Source of the DNA: an uncultured Burkholderiales bacterium
Lineage (GTDB): Bacteria; Pseudomonadota; Gammaproteobacteria; Burkholderiales; Burkholderiaceae_C
NCBI GenBank assembly: GCA_903926695.1
Contig: CAIYKK010000411.1
Coordinates: 1-7,048 of the forward strand
DNA length: 7,048 nucleotides
Reading direction: 5' to 3'
Program-made: the position numbers and the translations under genes
Shown here: positions 1-5,577 of the stretch, in pieces
Layout of the letters: every line of letters starts with the position of its first letter
How positions within the stretch are numbered: position 1 is the first letter of the stretch
The notes under the pieces: generated by a model
Database searches by the model: none
What the model was told of the DNA's origin: nothing
Seen by the model: the letters and a program-made list of their open reading frames with translations, nothing else

Positions 1-943
1 CGGCCCCGGCGGCTACCAGACCGGCCAATTTCCGCAAGGCTGGCTGGAGTGGAATGACCAGTTCCGCGACACCATGCGCGGTTTTTGGCTCCAGCGCGGC
101 GACCAAGCGCGCACGCGGGGCGATTTTGCGCTGCGGCTGTGTGCCTCGTCCGACCTGTACCAGCCGCGCCGCCGGGTGCCTGGCGCGTCGGTCAATTACG
201 TGGTGTCGCACGACGGTTTTACGCTGCGCGATCTGGTCAGCTACAACGAGCGCCACAACGAAGCCAACGGCGAAAACAACCGCGACGGCCACGGCCACAA
301 CCTGAGCCACAACTGCGGCACCGAAGGCCCAACCGACGACGCGCAAATCAACGCCCTGCGCGGGCGATTGCAGCGCGCCCTGCTTGCCACCACGCTGCTG
401 GCGCAAGGCACGCCCATGCTGTGCGCGGGCGACGAACTCGGCCACAGCCAGCGCGGCAACAACAACCCGTATTGCCAAGACAACGCCTTGACGTGGATCG
501 ACTGGCGCCAAGCCGACGACGACCTGATCGCGTTCACCGCCCAAGTGCTGGCGCTGCGCCGCGAGCTGCTGCCGCTGGGCGCGCACTGGTACAGCGGCCT
601 GCCCAACGCCGAGGGATTGCCCGATGTGTCTTGGCTGCAAAGCGACGGCCAGCCGCTGCAAGGCGCAGCTTGGCAAAACGCCAGCGAGCGAGCGCTGGGT
701 TGTCTGATCGGCCAGCCGGGCCGGGCCACCGCGCCGCTGCTGCTGCTCATCAACCCCGAGGCGCAAGACTGCGATTTCACGCTGCCCGCTGGCGACTGGC
801 AGGCCATGCTGGACACCAGCGACCTGCACGGCGCGGCCCGTGGGCACGCGCAAGGGGAAACTCTCTTGCGCCTGAACGCGCACAGCCTGATGCTGCTGGC
901 GGCGGCTAGCACGGCGCGGCCTTGCCCAGCCGCGAGCCACTGA
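1..943 (+). CDS. glgX: Glycogen debranching enzyme GlgX, C-terminal part (5' end outside window)
   Basis: A GH13 isoamylase-type enzyme that hydrolyses alpha-1,6 branches of phosphorylase-trimmed glycogen in the cytoplasm. The reading frame is open from base 2, giving 313 codons; the family is about 650-720 residues, so the N-terminal domain and most of the catalytic barrel lie upstream. The first visible residues read GGYQTGQFPQGWLEWNDQFR, a typical GlgX stretch. VNYVVSHDGFTL, with the conserved Asp encoded at 212-214, is the last catalytic GH13 motif; it is followed by NERHNEANGENNRDG and by GTPMLCAGDELG. The nucleophile and acid/base residues are not in view. The tail from about base 740 is the beta-sandwich C-terminal domain. 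The TGA overlaps the ATG of a 19-codon ORF leading to malQ, so the two genes are probably cotranscribed. The related trehalose-pathway enzyme TreX is the main alternative, but the malQ neighbour favours GlgX. Confidence 0.95.
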   Translation, partial: GPGGYQTGQFPQGWLEWNDQFRDTMRGFWLQRGDQARTRGDFALRLCASSDLYQPRRRVPGASVNYVVSHDGFTLRDLVSYNERHNEANGENNRDGHGHNLSHNCGTEGPTDDAQINALRGRLQRALLATTLLAQGTPMLCAGDELGHSQRGNNNPYCQDNALTWIDWRQADDDLIAFTAQVLALRRELLPLGAHWYSGLPNAEGLPDVSWLQSDGQPLQGAAWQNASERALGCLIGQPGRATAPLLLLINPEAQDCDFTLPAGDWQAMLDTSDLHGAARGHAQGETLLRLNAHSLMLLAAASTARPCPAASH

Positions 944-1002
944 TGCCGCGCCAAGCGCCTCGTTTCATTTTTCAACCCGTTCACCCGGCACTTTCATCAT
1001 GA
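943..1002 (+). CDS. Possible 19-codon linking ORF between glgX and malQ
   Basis: This short ORF encodes MPRQAPRFIFQPVHPALSS and fills the whole glgX-malQ gap. Its ATG (943-945) shares a base with the glgX stop TGA (941-943), and its TGA (1000-1002) overlaps the malQ ATG (999-1001). malQ itself has no recognisable Shine-Dalgarno: the bases before it are pyrimidine-rich. Ribosomes finishing glgX could therefore reinitiate here and be delivered to the malQ start, which is a known form of translational coupling. I see no homology in the peptide and no good ribosome-binding site of its own, so the product, if any, probably has no function. The arrangement could be chance, because a 60-bp open frame is common. 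Confidence 0.25.
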   Translation: MPRQAPRFIFQPVHPALSS

Positions 1003-2642
1003 CCTTTCCCCGCGCCAGCGGCGTGCTGCTGCATCCCACTTCCCTGCCCGGCCCGCACGGCTGCGGCGACTTCGGCCCGGCGGCCTTCCATTTTGTGGAC
1101 TGGCTGGTGGCCGCGAAACAAAAGCTCTGGCAAATCCTGCCGCTGGGCGGTATTGGCCCCGGCAATTCACCTTACATGAGCAGTTCGGCGTTTGCGGGCA
1201 ACCTGCTGCTGATTGATCTGGCCGAACTGGCGCAGCGCGGCTGGCTCACCGACACCGAGCTACTGCCCGACGAGCGCTTTCGCGAAACCCGCGTGGATTT
1301 CAGCGCCGTCGTGCCGTGGCGCATGGCGCGGCTGGAGCAGGCCGCCGCCCGCTTTGCCCAAACTGCAGTCCAGCCGCCCAGCCCAGCCAGCGCCGCAGGC
1401 CGGGCGGAGCAAGCCGCTCAGGCCAGCCAAGCAAACCAGACGAACTTAGCGGATCAAGTTAATCAGACGAATCAGACGAATCAGACCAATCAAGCCAATC
1501 AAGCCAATCAAGCCAATCAAGCGGATTTTGCAGCTTTCTGCGACCAGCAAGCCGACTGGCTGGGCGACTACGCCCTGTTCATGGCGCTGGCCGAACACCA
1601 CGATTGGCGCGACTGGTGCGACTGGCCCGCGCCGCTAGCCCGCCGCGACCCGCAGGCGCTGCGCAAAGCGCGCCAAGAACACGCCCAGCGCATCGCTTTC
1701 TGGAAATTTTCCCAATGGTGCTTTTTTCGGCAGTGGACAAAACTGCGCGCCTACGCCAACGAGCGCGGCATCAAAATCGTCGGCGACGCGCCGATTTTTA
1801 TCGCTTACCAAAGCGCCGAAGTGTGGGCGCGGCAGGAATTGTTCGAGCTGGACGACGCGGGCCGCGCCACCGTCGTCGCGGGCGTGCCGCCGGATTTTTT
1901 CAGCGCCACCGGCCAGCGCTGGGGCAATCCGCTGTACCGCTGGAGCGCCCACGCCGCCGAAGGCTACGCCTGGTGGATTGCGCGCATGCGCCGCACCACC
2001 CAGCTGGTGGACATTGTGCGCATCGACCATTTCCGGGGTTTTGCCGCTTATTGGGAAATCCCGGCCAGTGAGCCCAACGCCATCCGGGGCCGCTGGCTGC
2101 CCGGCCCCGGTGCCGCGCTGTTCGAGGCGATTGAAGCGGCTTTGGGCGCGCTGCCCGTGATTGCCGAAGACTTGGGTGTCATCACGCCCGACGTGACGGC
2201 GCTGCGTGAGGAGTTTGGCCTGCCTGGCATGCGCATTTTGCAATTCGCCTTTGGCGAGGGCGCTGCCGACGACAACCTCAACACCTATCTGCCGCACAAT
2301 TTTGACCACAACACCGTCGTGTACACCGGCACGCACGACAACAACACGACGCTGGGCTGGTGGGCTGACGCCCCGCCCGCCATGCGCCGCGAGGTGCTCG
2401 ATTATCTGGGCAGCAGCGACGGCAGCGACATGCACTGGCAGCTGATCCGCGCCGCCTGCGCCAGCGTGGCGGACACCGCCATTCACCCGCTGCAAGACGT
2501 GCTCGGTCTGGGCGGCGAACACCGCATGAACCTGCCCGGCAAGGATCAAAGCTATTGGGAATGGCGCTTTACCTGGGTGCAGGTCGCGCCCGAACATGCG
2601 CAGCGACTGGCGCGGTTTGCCCGGCTGTACCGGCGCGAATAA
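999..2642 (+). CDS. malQ: 4-alpha-glucanotransferase (amylomaltase) MalQ, with Gln-x-Asn repeat insertion
   Basis: A GH77 enzyme that transfers alpha-1,4-glucan segments between maltodextrins in the cytoplasm, rebuilding longer chains from the short oligosaccharides left by phosphorylase and GlgX. The N-terminus (RASGVLLHPTSLPGPHG) is canonical and fixes the start. Expected catalytic residues are all present: nucleophile Asp343 in RIDHFRGF, acid/base Glu390 in VIAEDLG, and Asp447 in TGTHDNN. TGQRWGNPLYRW (304-315) is the conserved loop near the active site. The protein has 547 residues against about 500 for compact bacterial amylomaltases. The surplus lies at residues about 121-176, an Ala/Gln-rich stretch followed by eleven Q-x-N-type triplets, placed before the conserved DFAAFCDQQADWLGDYALFMAL segment. 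This agrees with the nucleophile sitting about 50 residues later than Asp293 of the Thermus enzyme. There is no visible Shine-Dalgarno, so coupling to glgX is likely. Confidence 0.97.
   Translation: MTFPRASGVLLHPTSLPGPHGCGDFGPAAFHFVDWLVAAKQKLWQILPLGGIGPGNSPYMSSSAFAGNLLLIDLAELAQRGWLTDTELLPDERFRETRVDFSAVVPWRMARLEQAAARFAQTAVQPPSPASAAGRAEQAAQASQANQTNLADQVNQTNQTNQTNQANQANQANQADFAAFCDQQADWLGDYALFMALAEHHDWRDWCDWPAPLARRDPQALRKARQEHAQRIAFWKFSQWCFFRQWTKLRAYANERGIKIVGDAPIFIAYQSAEVWARQELFELDDAGRATVVAGVPPDFFSATGQRWGNPLYRWSAHAAEGYAWWIARMRRTTQLVDIVRIDHFRGFAAYWEIPASEPNAIRGRWLPGPGAALFEAIEAALGALPVIAEDLGVITPDVTALREEFGLPGMRILQFAFGEGAADDNLNTYLPHNFDHNTVVYTGTHDNNTTLGWWADAPPAMRREVLDYLGSSDGSDMHWQLIRAACASVADTAIHPLQDVLGLGGEHRMNLPGKDQSYWEWRFTWVQVAPEHAQRLARFARLYRRE
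1428..1526 (+). repeat. In-frame 9-bp tandem repeat inside malQ (11 units)
   Basis: Eleven consecutive 9-bp units run from codon 144 to codon 176 of malQ. They encode QAN, QTN, LAD, QVN, QTN, QTN, QTN, QAN, QAN, QAN and QAD. Exact DNA copies exist: CAAGCCAAT three times (1491-1517) and CAGACGAAT twice (1464-1481). CAGACCAAT (1482-1490) lies between the two blocks and is intermediate in sequence. The third and last units share GCGGAT. The array uses AAT codons heavily and is visibly more AT-rich than the flanking coding sequence. The unit is a multiple of three, so copy-number changes would keep the reading frame. The repeat falls in a probably surface-exposed insertion that lacks any GH77 catalytic motif. 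Confidence 0.95.
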
Positions 2643-2644
2643 GC

Positions 2645-2714
2645 GATGGCCTCGGCAAGGCTGGCTCTGGCGCAAGGGCTTTTTAACTGCGCCAGAATCA
2701 GCCGTCTGGCCATC
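2645..2714. repeat. Long imperfect inverted repeat (hairpin) between malQ and ogt
   Basis: Three nested pairings can be read by eye. The inner 9-bp perfect stem TCTGGCGCA / TGCGCCAGA (2666-2674 with 2688-2696) closes a 13-base loop. A middle 5-bp stem, GGCTG / CAGCC (2659-2663 with 2699-2703), is separated from it by a symmetrical 2x2 internal loop. An outer 7-bp stem, GATGGCC / GGCCATC (2645-2651 with 2708-2714), completes the structure. It begins just after the malQ stop and ends 7 bases before the ogt Shine-Dalgarno. The only T-run (2680-2684) is in the loop and none follows the stem, so this is not a standard intrinsic terminator. It may protect the malQ mRNA 3' end or influence ogt expression; that is inference. 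Confidence 0.6.
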
Positions 2715-2721
2715 ACACATC

Positions 2722-2725
2722 GGAG
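2722..2725 (+). promoter_or_regulatory. Ribosome-binding site of ogt (GGAG)
   Basis: GGAG lies 6 bases before the ATG at 2732. It is the clearest Shine-Dalgarno in the window and supports that start. It implies independent translation initiation of ogt, unlike malQ, which has none. Confidence 0.75.
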
Positions 2726-2731
2726 AATCCC

Positions 2732-3244
2732 ATGAAATTTGACGCTTCTATCGTGCAGGCCAACATTCCCAGCCCGCTCGGCAACATCACACTGGCCGCC
2801 ACGGCGCAGGGCTTGGCCGGGCTCTGGTTTGAAGGCCAGCGCCACCTGCCGACTGAGCTGGTGAGCTGGCCCAGCGCGCCAAATCACCCGGTGATTCAGC
2901 AAGCGTGCGAGCAACTCGCCGAATACTTCGCGGGCCAGCGCCGTCATTTTGAATTGCCGCTGGATTTAAGCGGCGGCACGGCGTTTCAGCAAGCGGTATG
3001 GCAGGCGCTGCTGGCCGTGGCGCCGGGCGGCACCGTGAGTTATGGCGAAATCAGCCAGCGCATCGGCAAACCGGGCGCGGTCCGGGCCGTGGGCGCGGCC
3101 ATCGGGCGCAACCCGGTCAGCATCGTCGTGCCCTGCCACCGGGTGCTGGGCGCTAACGGCTCGCTGACCGGCTACGCGGGCGGGCTGGCACGCAAAACCG
3201 CCCTGCTCCAGCTCGAAGGCGCTTTGCCGGAGACGCTGGTTTGA
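2732..3244 (+). CDS. ogt: Methylated-DNA--[protein]-cysteine S-methyltransferase (Ogt type)
   Basis: A suicide DNA-repair protein that moves the alkyl group from O6-alkylguanine (and O4-alkylthymine) onto its own cysteine. Acceptor Cys135 lies in the signature IVVPCHRVLG. Other family hallmarks are visible: FQQAVWQALLAVAPGGTVSY (85-104) opening the DNA-binding domain, the arginine-finger segment RAVGAAIGRNP (118-128), and the C-terminal LTGYAGGLARKTALLQLEG (145-163). Residues 1 to about 80 form the less conserved N-terminal domain. The 170-residue length matches stand-alone Ogt; it lacks the Ada N-terminal regulatory and AraC-type domains, so it is a constitutive-type repair enzyme rather than an adaptive-response regulator. 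Its TGA overlaps the TTG start of the downstream transporter, suggesting a two-gene unit. Whether it also reads through from malQ is unclear given the hairpin upstream. Confidence 0.96.
   Translation: MKFDASIVQANIPSPLGNITLAATAQGLAGLWFEGQRHLPTELVSWPSAPNHPVIQQACEQLAEYFAGQRRHFELPLDLSGGTAFQQAVWQALLAVAPGGTVSYGEISQRIGKPGAVRAVGAAIGRNPVSIVVPCHRVLGANGSLTGYAGGLARKTALLQLEGALPETLV
3229..3232 (+). promoter_or_regulatory. Ribosome-binding site supporting a TTG start of the EamA transporter
   Basis: GGAG lies inside the last codons of ogt, 8 bases before the TTG at 3241. The spacing is close to ideal. The frame is closed by a TAA at 3154-3156, and between there and the first membrane helix TTG 3241 is the only ATG, GTG or TTG codon, so this site decides the start. 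Confidence 0.65.
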
Positions 3245-4215
3245 GCGCCGCGTCTTCCGGCCCGAGCCTTGGCGCTTCCGCCGCCGCTGGCATAGCACGC
3301 CCGCAGGCCTGGATCGCCGATTTTGTGATGCTGGCGGCGATTTGGGGTTCGTCCTTTTTGTTCATGCGGATCGGCACGCTGGAGTTCGGCCCGCTGCCGA
3401 CGGCGGCGGTGCGCGTGGCGATTGCGGCGCTGTTTTTGCTGCCGCTGGTGGGGTTGCGCGGCCTGCTGCCGGAGTTGCGCAAACACTGGCGGCGCACTTT
3501 TTTCATCGGTCTGCTCAATTCGGGCATTCCGTTTGCGTGCTACGCGTTTGCGCTGCTGTCCATCACGACCGGGCTGTCGGCGATTTTGAATGCCACGGTG
3601 CCGATGTTCGGCGCGCTCATCGCCTGGGTCTGGCTGCGCGACAAACCCACCGCCTCGCGGGTGCTGGGGCTGATCATCGGCTTTGTCGGGGTGGCGCTGC
3701 TGGCGTGGGACAAGGCCAGTTTTAAGCCCGACGATTCAGGCGTGGCGCCCGCCTGGGCGGTGCTGGCCTGCCTGCTGGCCGTGCTGTGCTACGGCATTTC
3801 GGCCAGCTACACCAAGCGCTATCTAGCAGGGCTGCCGCCGCTGGTGACGGCAGCGGGCAGCCAGATCGGCGCGACGCTGGGCTTGGCGCTGCCCGCGTGG
3901 TGGCTGTGGCCCGCACGCATGCCGGGCGCCTCGGCCTGGCTGGCGCTGCTGGCCGTGGGCGTGGTCTGCACCGGCGTGGCCTACATTTTGTTTTTCCGGC
4001 TGATTGAAAACGCCGGGCCGCCGCGTGCGCTGGCGGTGACGTTTCTGGTGCCGGTGTTTGCGGTGCTGTACGGCGTGCTGTTTCTGGGCGAATCGGTCAC
4101 GCCGTGGATGCTGGGTTGCGCGGCGGTGATCGTCTGCGGCACCGCGCTGTCCACCGGCCTGCTTCGGCTGGGGCGCCAAGCGGGCGCTACTGCAAAGCGC
4201 CCGCCACCACATTGA
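3241..4215 (+). CDS. EamA/DMT-superfamily permease (ten predicted membrane helices)
   Basis: An inner-membrane protein of the drug/metabolite transporter superfamily with two EamA repeats (about residues 26-156 and 170-305). Hydrophobic segments sit near 25-44, 53-73, 86-104, 107-131, 139-156, 169-188, 197-218, 231-252, 262-282 and 287-307. The first helix carries AAIWGSSFLFMRIG and helix 4 the NATVPMFGALIAWVWLRD pattern, both typical of RhaT/RarD-like exporters. The length of 324 residues includes an Ala/Ser-rich N-terminus and a basic C-terminal tail. The start is TTG at 3241, overlapping the ogt stop and backed by GGAG 8 bases upstream; internal GTG/ATG codons at 3325/3328 fall within helix 1 and are less plausible. 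Family members export amino acids, nucleosides or other metabolites; the substrate cannot be told from sequence. The 3' end overlaps the convergent DUF1345 gene by 29 bp. Confidence 0.9.
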   Translation: MSAASSGPSLGASAAAGIARPQAWIADFVMLAAIWGSSFLFMRIGTLEFGPLPTAAVRVAIAALFLLPLVGLRGLLPELRKHWRRTFFIGLLNSGIPFACYAFALLSITTGLSAILNATVPMFGALIAWVWLRDKPTASRVLGLIIGFVGVALLAWDKASFKPDDSGVAPAWAVLACLLAVLCYGISASYTKRYLAGLPPLVTAAGSQIGATLGLALPAWWLWPARMPGASAWLALLAVGVVCTGVAYILFFRLIENAGPPRALAVTFLVPVFAVLYGVLFLGESVTPWMLGCAAVIVCGTALSTGLLRLGRQAGATAKRPPPH

Positions 4216-4846
4216 TGCTCAGCGCCAAAATCAGCATATTAAAACCGAACGACAGCAGACTGTGCGCCAGCGTGAGCCGACGCATCTCGCGTGAGGTGAC
4301 CTGCACGTCGGACACCTGCGAAGTCATCCCCACGACGTGGGCGTAATACAGAAAATCAAAATAATCTGGGTCCAGCCCGCCGGGAAACTGCAGGCCCGGC
4401 CCGTCCGGCTCATTGCGCTTGGCCTCGTGGTAATAGCGGTGGGCGTAATGAAACGCAAAAATTGTCTGGATAAACAGCCAGGAAACGATCAAGGCCACCA
4501 CCGATAGCGCCACATGCAGCGTGCGCTCGGTGCCCGACAGGTTGCGCGACTGCTGCAGCATCACGGTAATTGCCGTCACGCTGGCCATCGTCGCCAGCAG
4601 CATCAGCAAAAACAACACAATGCTGGGCTCGTCCTGCGCCTGTGCGCGCAGGCGGGTGCGACTGGCGTCAAAGCGCTCGCACAGCCACCACGCCAGCGCC
4701 AGATACACCATCACCCCGACGCTCCAGCCAAGCAGCCCGCGAAACTGCCACACCATAGGAAGCGGCAGCGCCAGCGTCGCCAAACCGGACCCCAAACCAT
4801 AGCCCAGACGCTGCGCGGCGCTGGTTTCAGAAAGATGTTTGCGCAT
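4187..4846 (-). CDS. DUF1345 family inner-membrane protein
   Basis: A 219-residue integral membrane protein of unknown function. The DUF1345 assignment rests on the C-terminal block LDPDYFDFLYYAHVVGMTSQ (158-177) followed by VSDVQVTSREMRRLTLAHSLL, and on FIQTIFAFHYAHRYYHE (125-141) before it. Hydrophobic segments lie near residues 17-35, 38-55, 74-97, 109-131, 162-177 and 192-214, giving about five or six helices. A charged cytoplasmic-type segment (CERFDASRTRLRAQAQDEP) separates helices 2 and 3. The ATG at 4844-4846 gives a normal family length and has no in-frame start just upstream, but no clear Shine-Dalgarno. The gene is divergent from the potassium-channel gene, with 130 bp between the starts, and its last 29 bp overlap the end of the EamA gene on the other strand. 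Family function is unestablished as far as I know. Confidence 0.88.
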   Translation of the reverse strand: MRKHLSETSAAQRLGYGLGSGLATLALPLPMVWQFRGLLGWSVGVMVYLALAWWLCERFDASRTRLRAQAQDEPSIVLFLLMLLATMASVTAITVMLQQSRNLSGTERTLHVALSVVALIVSWLFIQTIFAFHYAHRYYHEAKRNEPDGPGLQFPGGLDPDYFDFLYYAHVVGMTSQVSDVQVTSREMRRLTLAHSLLSFGFNMLILALSINVVAGALQ

Positions 4847-4895
4847 GGCGCCGATTGTCGGCCACGAGCGCCAAAAGATGCACCATCCCTTTGGC

Positions 4896-4911
4896 TTTGA
4901 CTGCGCTCAAA
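4896..4911. promoter_or_regulatory. Candidate CRP/FNR-type operator, TTTGA-N6-TCAAA
   Basis: A 5-bp dyad with a 6-base spacer lies in the 130-bp region between the divergent DUF1345 and channel starts. The core TTGA-N6-TCAA has the geometry of CRP/FNR-family sites (TTGAT-N4-ATCAA for FNR), but the inner bases are C instead of T and A. Its centre is about 73 bp before the channel ATG and 58 bp before the DUF1345 ATG. The match is by eye and could be chance. I could not find a convincing -35/-10 pair for either gene. Confidence 0.2.
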
Positions 4912-4976
4912 AGGCAAAAAATGGCCCGGCGTCAGCGCAATAATAAGAGCTTTACCCACCGCACCCACAGAAAGCC

Positions 4977-5432
4977 ATGTTCAAGAAGAAAAACCACCGG
5001 AAACTCCACATTGCCCGCCAGGGCGTGATTTATTCGCTAATTCTGTGTGCGGTGATTCTTCTGCTGGGCGGGCTGGGTTTCTGGATGCTGGACCCGCTGG
5101 TTCACACCATCGGTGATGGTTTATGGCTGGCCTTTACGACGGCGGCGACCGTGGGTTACGGCGATTTGGTTCCCAGCACCCACGCATCACGCGGATTTGC
5201 CGTGATCGTGGTGATGCTGGGGCTGGCGGTGCTGTCGCTGACAACGGCCTCGCTGGCCGCGATTTTTGTGGAAAAAGATGTGGAAGAGGCCGAAGACCGC
5301 CCTATCGAGCATCAGCTGGTGCGTGAAATCCGCCACCTGCGCGAAGAAATCAACGCCCTGCGCCAGGAAGTCCAGGGTGACAGAGCCATAGTCTCCCTGC
5401 TGACGCACGAAAAAAATTCTGCGGAAAATTGA
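4977..5432 (+). CDS. Small two-helix potassium channel (Ion_trans_2 / KcsA-like)
   Basis: A 151-residue inner-membrane channel subunit expected to form a tetrameric K+ pore. The selectivity filter TTAATVGYGD is present, with TVGYGD at residues 58-63, preceded by the pore helix (about 45-57). The two membrane helices are near 17-38 and 74-98; helix M2 has a glycine at 82 in a position suited to a gating hinge. The N-terminus (MFKKKNHRKL) is strongly basic, as expected for a cytoplasmic side. After M2 comes an acidic linker and an amphipathic segment, about 111-135 (REIRHLREEINALRQEV), likely a cytoplasmic helical bundle or coiled coil. There is no RCK/TrkA-N domain, so ligand gating through such a domain is not expected. 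Overall length is close to KcsA (160). The ATG has only a weak, too-close AGAAAG before it; GTG 5025 would remove the basic N-terminus and start at helix M1. Confidence 0.9.
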   Translation: MFKKKNHRKLHIARQGVIYSLILCAVILLLGGLGFWMLDPLVHTIGDGLWLAFTTAATVGYGDLVPSTHASRGFAVIVVMLGLAVLSLTTASLAAIFVEKDVEEAEDRPIEHQLVREIRHLREEINALRQEVQGDRAIVSLLTHEKNSAEN

Positions 5433-5577
5433 CATCCCCCGCCTGCGCCGTCCGCGCTCTGCATGCCCGCCCTGAAGGACGTGGTTTTCCGCGCAAGATG
5501 GATAAAATTCTTCCCGTCACAACCCTTCTCGCACGCTGGCGCTTCTGCCAGAAACACTTTAAAAAAGAGCAACCCTC

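Noticed and set aside
241..984. Antisense ORF of 247 codons across glgX
   Set aside because: It lies opposite well-conserved GH13 sequence; the translation is low-complexity and rich in Ser, Arg and Ala.
2666..2696. Rho-independent terminator after malQ
   Set aside because: The stem is good, but the bases after it are AATCAGCCG with no T-run; the TTTTT is inside the loop. I kept it only as an inverted repeat.
1635..2720. Antisense ORF of 361 codons across malQ
   Set aside because: It overlaps the catalytic half of a clear GH77 enzyme, has no recognisable domain, and fits a GC-rich shadow frame.
3153..3527. Antisense ORF of 124 codons over the ogt-EamA junction
   Set aside because: It is opposite two recognised genes, with no domain and no ribosome-binding site of note.
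4897..4944. Sigma-70 promoter for the channel gene (TTGACT at 4897-4902, AATAAT at 4939-4944)
   Set aside because: The two boxes are 36 bp apart, far beyond the usual 16-18 bp, and neither has an acceptable partner at the correct distance.
5503..5508. -10-like TAAAAT upstream of algC
   Set aside because: There is no -35 resembling TTGACA at 16-18 bp (the sequence there is near CGTGGT), so a promoter cannot be supported.
5536..5551. Small hairpin CTGGC-GCTTCT-GCCAG before algC
   Set aside because: A five-pair stem with no T-run after it. Such structures are frequent by chance in GC-rich sequence.
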